Shown piece after piece: positions 55,605 to 64,000 of a stretch of DNA of 64,000 nt. Every line of letters begins with the position of its first letter. Position 1 is the stretch's first letter. The notes under the pieces were generated by a model. That model searched no databases, was not told the origin of the DNA, and saw nothing but the letters and a program-made list of their open reading frames with translations. A program made the translations under genes and the position numbers. Origin of the DNA: Ecdyonurus torrentis (taxonomy: Eukaryota > Arthropoda > Insecta > Ephemeroptera > Heptageniidae); the NCBI GenBank assembly GCA_949318235.1, contig OX439127.1:1111617-1175616 (forward strand), in the 5' to 3' direction.

Positions 55605-56600
55605 AAAACCAAAAATAAATATGATATTACATAAACAAAATGTATTGATTTTTAAATCTTGCCCATGAAATTTTATAATTATACAATTATATTTGCCCAT
55701 AACAGTAACATATTTATTTCATGTAAAAAACAATTGCAAAATTCGAGAAATCATTCTGATTTTTTTCTTTTGTTTTTACGTGCTTTTTTTTTACTATTAT
55801 ATAAATACAAATAAATGTTATTAATTTTTTATTGTTTAATTGGGTAATATAAAAAATAAAAAAATGAAAAATAAATTACTAGTAAGAAAATTGTTATTTT
55901 AACATTACAAGCTTAAAATAATAATAATGAATCAATCAAGGATTTTTTTTAATGATTTTTTTTTATTTAATACATATAACTAGAGCACAGAATCTTGGTT
56001 CATAGCTCGATTATTTAAAAATTATAAGAAATAAAATAGTATAAAAAAATATTTTCATATTATTTTCTTTCATTTTTTTATGGAATTTTTATTGTTTTGA
56101 ACTAGAACGAAGAAAACATGACAAATTAAGACAGTATACGGGTGCACGTGTTTTTGAGTAGTAGATATAAATAGAAACAATACACAAATATACAATAAGA
56201 GAAAGAGAGAGAGATAGAGAGAGAGAGAGGGAGAGAATGCATTACATAATATCGGGCAGTGCAAGCACTTTTATCTATCTGTAACCAAAAATAGCCAGGC
56301 ATAGATTAAAGAGAGGCAGCGAGATACAAGCGAGCAGCCAGGTGTAGGAAGCCTCGCGTCTTATACATACTACACCTTCCTATACTATGTATTTCCTCTC
56401 CTCCTCTGCTAAAAGTATTAAAATAAATTGGGTTGTAATACATAAAATTTCACATTAAATGACGTTTTTTGTTAAAAAGTCCCACCAGCGAGTGCAATGG
56501 AATGATTACGTCAATAATGGAATAAACTACATATTAATGAGATCCTGTAAGGCTTTTTGGGATTAATGTGAACAATATGTATATATATATCGTCCTGCTC
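55605..56600. other. Spacer between Polinton-like element and foldback FB3
   Basis: AT-rich, with a GA-rich run at 56198-56235 and the inverted partner (56306-56370) of 43125-43190. A short (TA)n at 56577-56590 lies next to the foldback. No gene seen. Confidence 0.5.
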
Positions 56601-56612
56601 GCGGCAAACCAC

Positions 56613-56895
56613 CGTATCTCCATTGATCAAAAATTTCATAAAACGCGTATCTCCAGTGATCAAAATTTTCATTAAACGCGTATCTCCAGTGATCAAAATA
56701 TTGATAAAACGCGTATCTCCAGTGATCAGAATTTTAAAAAAGCGCGTATCTCCAGTGATCAAAATATTAAAAAATAACGTATCTTCAGTGATCAAAGTTT
56801 TTCATTTTAGAGCGTATCTCCAGTGATTAGCTTTGTTTAGAGCGTATCTCCAGTGAGCAACTATTTTATTTTAGAGCGTATCTCCATTTATCATT
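56613..56895 (+). repeat. Left array of FB3, nine units, 33-bp period
   Basis: Core CGTATCTCCAGTGATCA starts at 56613, 56646, 56679, 56712, 56745, 56778, 56813, 56843 and 56877, with variable AT-rich text of about 16 bases between cores. Core variants occur at the outer and inner ends (CCATTGATCA, CCATTTATCA). Confidence 0.93.
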
Positions 56896-58924
56896 ATATT
56901 ATATAGAGTTTTCAGTATTTAATTGTATTAAATCGTTTTCATTCTTTTTTTGAAGATATCTTGACGTCTAAATAGCTAAATATCGATATAAATATTGCAA
57001 AATATAAGTTTATTTGAACTTATGACTGACTGCGCTATCTCGCGATCTAATATGGTCGTACTTGTTCTAAAATCATTTAATAATTTTAATTTCAAAGCGG
57101 CGCCAATATTCGTCATTGGCGATTTTTGGCAATCTGACTGCTAAAATCAACTTACACATGTATTCTTTGATACATCTGTGAGCGAAAACAATTTTTTTCA
57201 AATTTTAAACAAAACCATCTATTCGACACGGTTCGACATTGAAGCATAGTTTATCGCCATATTTTGGCAAGTTTAGTGGCAGGTCAACTAATTTTTTTTG
57301 CAAGATAGTGCTGCGGGCCTTGTAAGTGTCCAAGTGGAAAAAGTCACGATTTTCAATTATTTTCTAATTTTTAGCGCCCCTTGAAATGTTTCGGCGTTAT
57401 CGGCAGTAACTCGGCGCCGAATCAACATAAAGTCAATCTGATTGTTGGAAATGGACGGCAATATTATTATCTAACAACGTTACAAGTATTTTGAATTTCA
57501 AATCACGCAAACGTAAAATACTAGCAAAACATCGATCTATTTTAGAAAAATGGCTCGATAATCAAGAGGTAAGTAACCCTTGCTTTTTTTTCATGAAAAT
57601 ACTTTTTGTCCGATATTTGTAATGTTAATGCCTACATTGATTAAATACGACTTGCTAATTACTAAAATGGAATTGTTGGGGTTCAGATTTTATTAACAGC
57701 CAACCAAAGACCCTAAAACCAGCATTTTTCTTACTTTTTTGAAGAACAGCCGGATGTTAGGGCTATTTAGGGGTGAATGAAGGTGACTTTAAACTTATAA
57801 TATAAACACTTAGCAAGGCTATATAATGTGCGCAAACATACCTTGGAATCCATATTTCACAGATAGATAACCATATAACCCCTATTTCAAACTTTAAAAA
57901 ATCGCTCAAAAAAGTTGCCTCTCGTTGTTTGAAAACTATAATAGGTTGTACATAGCTTAAAATTATAGACCATTTAAAACAACATGTGCTTTTTAATGAA
58001 TAAACACGAAATTGGATATTTAAAACTGTTGACGATTTAAAGTATGCAACTGAAAAGTATGCAGTTTAAGTTATACTGTTCAAATGAAGCCACAAACGTA
58101 CAAAAATGAGTATAAAAATGTTGTGCGGGTTGCATAAATCGGCTTTGAGACAAACACTTAAGTTATTTAAAATGTGAGTTAGTGTTCTGAGATATAAATG
58201 CTTATGATTTTCTCTGGTCTATTCCTTTAAGTTATTGCGCAAAGACATTTGTGTTTAAAATTGCGCTCATCTACCCCTAAATAGCTCTAACATCAGGCTG
58301 TTCATCAAAAAAGTAAGAAAAATGCTGGTTTTAGGGTCTTCGGTTGGCTGCTAATAAAATCTGAAGCCCCGCAGTTCCATTTTCGTAGTAAGCAAGTCCT
58401 ATTTAATCAATGTAGGCATTAACATTACAAATATCGGACAAAATGTATTTTCATGAAAAAAAAGCAAGTGTTACCCCTTGATTATTGAGCCATTTTTCTT
58501 AAATAGATCGATGTTTTGCTAGTATCTTACGTTTGCGTGATTTGAAATTCAAAATACTTGTAACGTTGTTAGATAATAATATTGCCGTCCATTTCCAACA
58601 ATCAGATTGACTTTATGTTGATTCGGCGCCGAGTTACTGCCGATAACGCCGAAACATTTTAAGGGGCGCTAAAAATTAGAAAATAATTGAAAATCGTGAC
58701 TTTTTCCACTTGGACACTTACAAGGCCCGCAGCACTATCTTGCAAAAAAATTTAAATGACCTGCCACTATAACTTGCCAAAATATGGCGATAAACTATGC
58801 TTCAATGTCAAACGGTGTCGATAGATGGTTTTAGTTTCGCTATTAAGACGTCAAGATATCTACAAAAAAAGAATTAAAACGAGTTAATACAATTAAATAC
58901 TGAAAACTCTATATATTATAATGA

Positions 58925-59206
58925 TAAATGGAGATACGCTCTAAAATAAAAATAGTTGATCACTGGAGATATGCTCTAAACAAAGCTGATCAATGGAGAT
59001 ACGCTCTAAAATGAAAAACTTTGATCACTGAAGATACGTTATTTTTTTATATTTTGATCACTGGAGATACGCGCTTTTTCAAAATTCTGATCACTAGAGA
59101 TACGCGTTTTATCAATATTTTAATCACTGGAGATACGCGTTAAATGAAAATTTTGATCACTGGAGATACGCGTTTTATGAGAATTTTGATCAATGGAGAT
59201 ACGATG
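58925..59206 (-). repeat. Right array of FB3, nine inverted units
   Basis: Inverted copies of the same core, with the same order of core variants and of intervening texts as the left array. The arms were thus copied as wholes, not built independently. Confidence 0.9.
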
Positions 59207-59492
59207 GAGATGGAGGGGAGAGAGCCGCTGGAGAACACACGCATAATCATTTACTCTACGAATAAAAGACTTATTCTACTTGAAAAATAGCAAGTATCTC
59301 AATCAAATAATTAAAATATGAACTATTAATATAATTATATTAAGTGTTAGCAAAAACTGTGTGAAATTACTAAAATTGGCTTTAATATTATCATTTAATT
59401 TAAAAATTTTACTTAAAATTTTCTAGAATTTTCCATGCAGTTTTGGTGCACATTAAATATTGCAAGGCAGTAAAATAGAGAGGTAGAACATT

Positions 59493-59816
59493 ATGTTTCC
59501 TATACCTCATGGTGTAACACAACAGTCAAACTCTATTTTCAACGATGTAAATAATATGTTATTTAGTGGTGATATATTAAATAACCAGAAAGCTACTGCA
59601 TTGAATGCTGCTTGCCAAAGCATTCAAATTAAATTAAAAACACTAGTAAAAGAACTAAATAATGTTAGTTTTTTATTGAAAAATGTAACATCAAATGATA
59701 TACCTGTACAAACTAAATACCTTGGGCCGCCATTGCCCCCACCTTATAAACCAGTTCTAGCAAAAGTAGGAGATGTTCTCCCTCCTACAATGCATCAAGA
59801 AAACAAAATCACGTGA
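59493..59816 (+). CDS. LINE ORF1, N-terminal part
   Basis: 107 codons starting with ATG. The central part (residues about 20-70) is helical and may form a coiled coil. It is followed by a Pro-rich segment (L-G-P-P-L-P-P-P-Y-K-P). It ends at TGA 59814-59816, overlapping the next frame by four bases (GTGA). The Pro-rich end reads on naturally into the next frame, so this is probably one ORF1 broken by a 1-base change. A deliberate stop-restart junction is the alternative. No known domain recognised. Confidence 0.6.
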   Translation: MFPIPHGVTQQSNSIFNDVNNMLFSGDILNNQKATALNAACQSIQIKLKTLVKELNNVSFLLKNVTSNDIPVQTKYLGPPLPPPYKPVLAKVGDVLPPTMHQENKIT

Positions 59817-60619
59817 CATCGTCTCGAACTGATGTCGTCCCCTCCTTCTTGTGCTTCCCCTTAAATTGGAAGTATGATGATTCTAACGCCTATAAGAATC
59901 GTCTAGGTGGCTCTCTCGGACTACCTCTCGCTTCACACCCGAAGCCTGCACCACAAACTTCACTTCAACATGATGAGTGGCGCGAGGTTCATCGCGGTGG
60001 TCATAATTTTACGACCGCCGCTGCCGGTGCGTACAAAACACAAATTTTTAACAAGTTTAATATTCTATCAAATCTCAATAATGATAATGACAGCTTCACA
60101 TGTATAAAGTATACTAAAAGAGATATCTTTGACGCTCCAAATAATTCAAGTCTGGCACACTGTGTAGGGGAGGACCTGCTTATGAATGCAGGAGTAGCTA
60201 CAGAATTCAACTATAGATTTGGTAACATAACATACTTAAAAAATCAGCAAAAAAAAGTTGGTGATATTGCTGTATTGCCAGTAAGAAATCAGTATATCTT
60301 TTATCTTATTACAAAAAAAAAGTTCATACGAAAAACCAACGATAAAAAAAATATACAAAAATGTCTAATGACGTTAAAAAACCATTGTATTAATTTAGGT
60401 GTTCACGAAGTTTCCATGCCTCGTATTTGTACAGGTGGTGACAGTCACTACTGGAATGACATAAAAAATATGATTGAGGAGATTTATAGTCACTCCAAAA
60501 TTGTAATTAATATACACAATCATCAGTACAAGAACCTGCCAATAACCCCCATTACAACACCAATTTTCCAGTTCTACAAAATACTATGTTCCGCAGGTGC
60601 GGACCTCGTGCGCCGGTGA
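59813..60619 (+). CDS. LINE ORF1, TARG1/OARD1-like macrodomain
   Basis: 268 codons, uninterrupted; the true start is probably in the preceding frame, since the first codon is GTG. Residues 54-90 hold D-E-W-R-E-V and K-F-N-I-L-S-N-L, a linker typical of retroelement gag/ORF1 proteins. Residues about 95-238 match the ADP-ribosyl-glutamate hydrolase TARG1 (OARD1/C6orf130): D-I-F-D-A-P near 104, S-L-A-H-C near 113, N-Q-Q-K-K near 144, F-Y-L-I-T-K near 163, S-M-P-R-I near 201 and G-G-D at 208-210. The nucleophilic Lys and catalytic Asp of TARG1 (K84, D125) correspond to K168 and D210. The G-A-G loop is N-A-G here. Likely binds ADP-ribose and may remove it from protein or nucleic acid; activity is inference. 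Confidence 0.85.
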   Translation: MTSSRTDVVPSFLCFPLNWKYDDSNAYKNRLGGSLGLPLASHPKPAPQTSLQHDEWREVHRGGHNFTTAAAGAYKTQIFNKFNILSNLNNDNDSFTCIKYTKRDIFDAPNNSSLAHCVGEDLLMNAGVATEFNYRFGNITYLKNQQKKVGDIAVLPVRNQYIFYLITKKKFIRKTNDKKNIQKCLMTLKNHCINLGVHEVSMPRICTGGDSHYWNDIKNMIEEIYSHSKIVINIHNHQYKNLPITPITTPIFQFYKILCSAGADLVRR

Positions 60620-61190
60620 TACAACAAAGTAAACCACAAGATCGTGCTGCACAATGTGAGCATACCATGAAATGCCAAGTAGAAGAGCGGAAATTAGCTA
60701 GCCAGAAACCAAATCCAGTGTCAACCTCACAAATGAAGGAAAAGTTGCCTAGTTCTCAGGCGCCAGTGGTGACTTTAACTAGCAAAGTTGATACCCAAAA
60801 CTCATTACCTATTGACTTACTTACTATAAAAACACTATAAATCCAGCATTAACACCAAAAACTCTAAATTTCACACATAATGTTCAAAATATCTCTTTAA
60901 ATAAGCGTACTGATCAATTAGTAGAAATCGATTACCCATCTGATTATGATGATCAAGATGGAGAAGTTTATGAAAAAGATAGACAAAATTATGGTGGTGA
61001 CGTATCAAACAGTGAAGTATTTGATAGTGACGTGTCTTTAATTGACGATAAGTCACTAGTAGTAAATCAACACGTCTCTTCTTCTCCCCGTAAAATACCT
61101 TCAATATGTAATACTAGATCAACCAAGCAGAAATGTTATAGAAATAAACAAAATTTTCAAAACCAAATACCAGCAAAATTCGAAATATAA
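60586..61190 (+). pseudogene. LINE ORF1, C-terminal tail in broken frames
   Basis: After the macrodomain stop, text continues in a second frame to 60840 (R-R-C-G-P-R-A-P-V, then a Lys/Pro/Ser-rich region) and then in a third (about 60841-61190) with an acidic stretch D-Y-P-S-D-Y-D-D-Q-D and a basic end. The tail appears unstructured. Two single-base frame changes separate it from the macrodomain. Confidence 0.5.
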
Positions 61191-61212
61191 ATAAAAGTAA
61201 AACATCATATAA

Positions 61213-61900
61213 CGGAAATATGAACAAGAAATCACCTCTTTATGGAATTTTTATTTAAATATACGTAGTTTAAATTACAAAACTTTATTTTTGGAAGACT
61301 ATTTAAATGATATTACAGAAATAAATATTTTATGTTTAACAGAACACCACCTAAAAATTTCGTCTTATGAAAAATTAAAACTTAACGATTTTCAATTCTC
61401 CAGTGTATATTGCAGAACAGATACAGATTGCGGCGGAAATGCAATTTTAACGCGCAATATTGTTTGTTCTGAAAGAACTGATTTGAAAAATTACTCTTTA
61501 GAAGGAATAATTGAAATAAGTGCAATAGACATCGATATTTTTTATGTATGTTGCACAGTTATTTGCATGTGTCACTCTCCAAATAATATAAAAGAAAATA
61601 AAGATATATTTTTGAATACTTTTGATAAAGTAATAAATAAAATTATTATTGAAAAACGTTTCCCAATAATTTGCGGAGATTTTATTATTGACTTAATGTT
61701 TCCAGAGGATGTAAAAACCAAATATTTTAATGATTTTTTAAATATTACTAATATGTGTCCTACAATAAATAAACCAACTAGAGTAAGTGCTTCATCTGAA
61801 ACACTTATTGATAATATATTAGTTAGTTACTACTTTCCACTTCAAATACCTGTAAAAAGTCAATGAATGTACATTTTCTGATCACGATTCCCAATTTATT
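61213..61900 (+). pseudogene. LINE ORF2, AP-type endonuclease part
   Basis: The open frame reads L-N-I-R-S-L-N near 61255, L-T-E-H-H-L near 61338, G-D-F-I-I-D near 61678 and T-L-I-D-N-I-L near 61800. After a TGA at 61864 the S-D-H-D motif follows in another frame. These are the order and type of motifs of the endonuclease/exonuclease/phosphatase fold in Jockey/CR1-like LINEs (N-I-R, T-E, G-D-F-N, S-D-H). The Asn of G-D-F-N is Ile here. Nicks target DNA in intact relatives. Confidence 0.75.
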
Positions 61901-62480
61901 AAAATTAAAAATTACTCTAATATTGACAATAATGTCCATGAATATAAAAAACGGGTTAGATGTTTATAATACATATGATGCAAATGTTTGTTTTGAAAAT
62001 TTTCATACAAAAATTAAAAAACACTTTAAAGAAGCATTTCCTGCAATAAATTTTAAACAAAATAATATTAAGAATAAAAAGGACGATTTTATGTCGAAAG
62101 GTTTAAAAGTCTCTCTTCATAAAATTCGTATGTTAAGAAAATTACAAAAACTCTATCCAACCATTCGGACTTTTCATTATGTAAAAAATTATAAATATAT
62201 ATACTATAAATTAATAAGATTAACTTACAAAAATAAAAATTCTTATATTATCAATAGTGCGAACAATAAGTCTGAAGCTATGTGGAAACTTGTTAATAAA
62301 AAATATGGTTAAACAAAAGTAAAAGAAAAAATTTCAGAAATAAAATTGATGATTATACTATAAAGGATCCAAAATGAATTGTAAATTATTTCAGTGATCA
62401 CTATGTTCAGTGTATTCTTGATCTTAAAATTGACTTAACAACAACTGAATTTAAAGTTAATGAAAAAATGCAAAAAATCA
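61901..62480 (+). pseudogene. LINE ORF2, linker between endonuclease and RT
   Basis: A 149-codon frame (to 62312) rich in Lys, Tyr and Asn with M-S-K-G-L-K-V-S near 62090 and W-K-L-V-N-K near 62283. It is comparable to the W-I-T-x-G-I-K and W-x-x-I-N steps of LINE linkers. The following 170 bases are in changing frames. Confidence 0.6.
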
Positions 62481-62489
62481 AAATTCAAT

Positions 62490-64000
62490 GTTCTTAAATC
62501 CAGTCACTCCTGTTGAAATTAAGAAATTTTTTAAAAGACTTAAAAACAAAAAATCATCAGGTTTTGATGAATTACCAGATTTTATTATAAAAAAATGTAA
62601 TATAAAATTTAAGGATATAACTAGTGATATGGTAAATTAATCCTTTGAACAGGGAATTTTTCCTGATTTAATTAAAACTGCTGTAATAAAACCATTGCAT
62701 AAAAAAGGATGTAAAAAAATTATCAATAATTATAGACCTCTGAACTTATTGTCAGTTTTTTCAAAGATTTTTGAAAGAGCATACATGTTTAGGTTGCTTT
62801 CTTTCCTTAAAACTAATAATATACTAGATAGTTTTCAACATGGCTTTAGAAAAAAAAGATCGACTGAAACGACAGTTTTTGAATTATTTGACAGTATTTT
62901 AAAAAGTATTGATGATAAAGATAAAACTGCTGGTATTTTCTTAGATTTGTCTAAAGCTTTTGATGTAGTTGATCATGATATATTGTTGGCAAAACTTTTT
63001 GCTTATGGTATAAGAGGAAATAGTTTTAATTGGATTAAATCGTTTTTGAAGGATAGAAAGCAATATGTTCATATTTCAGTATTAGAAAATGGTAATAAAG
63101 TTCATTATAAGTCTGACACTAAAATAATTAACCACTCTGTAATTCAAGGATCTTTATTAGGGCCTATTCTATTCTTATTATATATTAATGACCTCCCTCT
63201 TAATGTTACTGACTCTGCACATTCAGTAGGATATGCAGATAACTCTAATTATAAAGTAACACTACCCAATAATATTATATTAAATAATCATATTATGAAT
63301 CTTATATACGAAGTTAAATTTTATTTTAATCAAAATGGTCTCAAATTAAATGTGGAAAAAACAGAAATTTTACAGTTCCAAAATATCAAAAATAAAAATG
63401 TTAGGATTGATAAAATTGAGTATGAAACAGATTCAATTAATCTATCACAAAAAACTAAATTTTTAGGTATTATAATTGATAACAATTTGAGATGGTGTGA
63501 TCATATAGAATATATATCCAAGAAATTATCCTCAACAATATTTGCTATTAAGGAGCTTAAACATGAAAGTCAAGTCGAGTGTTTAATTACAATGTATTAT
63601 GCAAATTTTCATTGTCATTTAAAATATGGTATAATATGTAGGGGAAATGCATTGGATGCCATCCGTGTTTTTAGACTTCAAAAAAAAGTAATAAGAATTT
63701 AATGTGGTGCAGGATTCAGAACTGAATGTAGAGATTAATTCAAAATTTAAACAATTCTTATTGTTCCATGTTTTTATATACTTGAATTTTCAATGAAAGT
63801 AAAACATAACTTACAATATTTTACTAATCATGAAATAAAACACACCCACAACACAAGAAATGCTAAATAAAAAATCTCTAGTATGTACAAAAGAACAAAA
63901 ATGTATAATAGAGGTCCTTTCTGTGGTTGGTTGCAGATTTATAATAATCTGCCTTCACATATGAGACAGATTAAAGATCTTGTACTATTTAAAAGGACAT
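62490..64000 (+). pseudogene. LINE ORF2, reverse transcriptase, incomplete at the window edge
   Basis: Motifs in order: K-S-S-G-F-D near 62550, a TAA at 62638, Y-R-P-L-N-L-L near 62730, H-G-F-R near 62840, F-L-D-L-S-K-A-F-D near 62938, I-Q-G-S-L-L-G-P near 63143 and the active site G-Y-A-D-N near 63229. The family has Y-A-D-D, so the second Asp is lost (GAT or GAC to AAC). The frame stops at 63702, then continues in another frame with H-T-H-N-T-R-N-A and the usual C-terminal segment to the edge. Dead copy, 3' end outside. Confidence 0.85.

Larger units (their letters stand above)
56608..59210. mobile_element. Large foldback element FB3 with mirrored arrays
   Basis: The left part 56608-57790 and right part 58240-59210 are inverted copies. 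Examples: GACGTCAAGATATCT facing AGATATCTTGACGTC, CAAATCACGCAAACGTAA at about 57500 facing its complement at about 58540, and TTTAGGGGT facing ACCCCTAAA. The right arm lacks about 190 bases present in the left (about 56990-57190). The outer 280 bases of each arm are tandem arrays with a 33-bp period. The centre (57790-58240) is unpaired. No protein of useful length is encoded, so any movement must depend on enzymes supplied elsewhere. Confidence 0.85.
59230..64000 (+). mobile_element. LINE (non-LTR retrotransposon) with a macrodomain, runs off the window
   Basis: An ORF1 region with a macrodomain (59493-61190) is followed by an AP-type endonuclease and reverse transcriptase (61213-64000), the layout of Jockey/CR1-like LINEs. 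The 5' limit is uncertain, between the foldback at 59210 and the first ATG at 59493. The 3' end lies beyond 64000. Several frameshifts and stops show that this copy is dead, although the macrodomain frame is open. Confidence 0.8.

Noticed and set aside
56613..56895. CRISPR array
   Set aside because: Regular 33-bp units resemble repeat-spacer order, but the setting is an animal genome, the array is mirrored in an inverted arm, the core is only 17 bp and no cas genes are present.

Overview
The window looks like nuclear DNA of an animal, most likely an insect or other arthropod. It is very AT-rich and full of microsatellites. It carries a typical metazoan mix of mobile elements: Tc1/mariner, Ty3/gypsy, Penelope, Polinton/Maverick, a LINE and foldback elements. 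The only split coding region that could be followed has short GT-AG introns. I found no conserved host gene, no rRNA or tRNA that I could defend, and nothing bacterial. The species cannot be named from the sequence alone.

Layout. 0.36-1.12 kb: an internally deleted mariner-type element. 2.6-6.6 kb and 24.2-30.3 kb: two copies of an old duplicated block. In each, a repeat carrying a broken pre-SET/SET histone-methyltransferase fragment comes first, then (TA)n, a mariner palindrome and a shared AT-rich segment; a third SET fragment lies inverted at 30.4-31.0 kb. 4.2-5.4, 18.5-19.9 and 26.4-28.7 kb: three related mariner derivatives, each a giant inverted repeat with transposase C-terminal remnants in both arms and TA flanks. 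7-24 kb: mostly AT-rich, with decayed transposon pieces and pure microsatellites, including about 53 copies of a pentanucleotide. 25.8-26.3 kb: two small foldback elements set in (TA)n.

31.8-41.3 kb: a Penelope-like fragment split by a young, structurally complete Ty3/gypsy element (32121-40891). This has equal 655-bp LTRs, a GTAC target duplication, gag, a predicted -1 frameshift site and an uninterrupted pol. 41.3-42.3 kb: another foldback. 44262-55598: an 11.3-kb Polinton-like element with about 550-bp terminal inverted repeats starting AG and a 6-bp target duplication (5 of 6 bases match). Its only recognisable gene is an intron-containing, stop-riddled protein-primed family B DNA polymerase, beside one small unknown gene.

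56.6-59.2 kb: a 2.6-kb foldback whose two ends carry mirror-image arrays of nine units with about 33-bp period and a conserved 17-bp core. 59.5-64.0 kb: a LINE running off the right edge. Its first-ORF region contains an uninterrupted TARG1/OARD1-like macrodomain with both catalytic residues kept, followed by broken endonuclease and reverse transcriptase.

Working together: the gypsy gag and pol form one mobile unit, as do the LINE ORF1, endonuclease and RT pieces. The Polinton polymerase and its TIRs are what remains of a self-replicating element. The most novel points are the macrodomain LINE, the multicopy SET-bearing repeat, the mirrored-array foldbacks and the polymerase-only Polinton.
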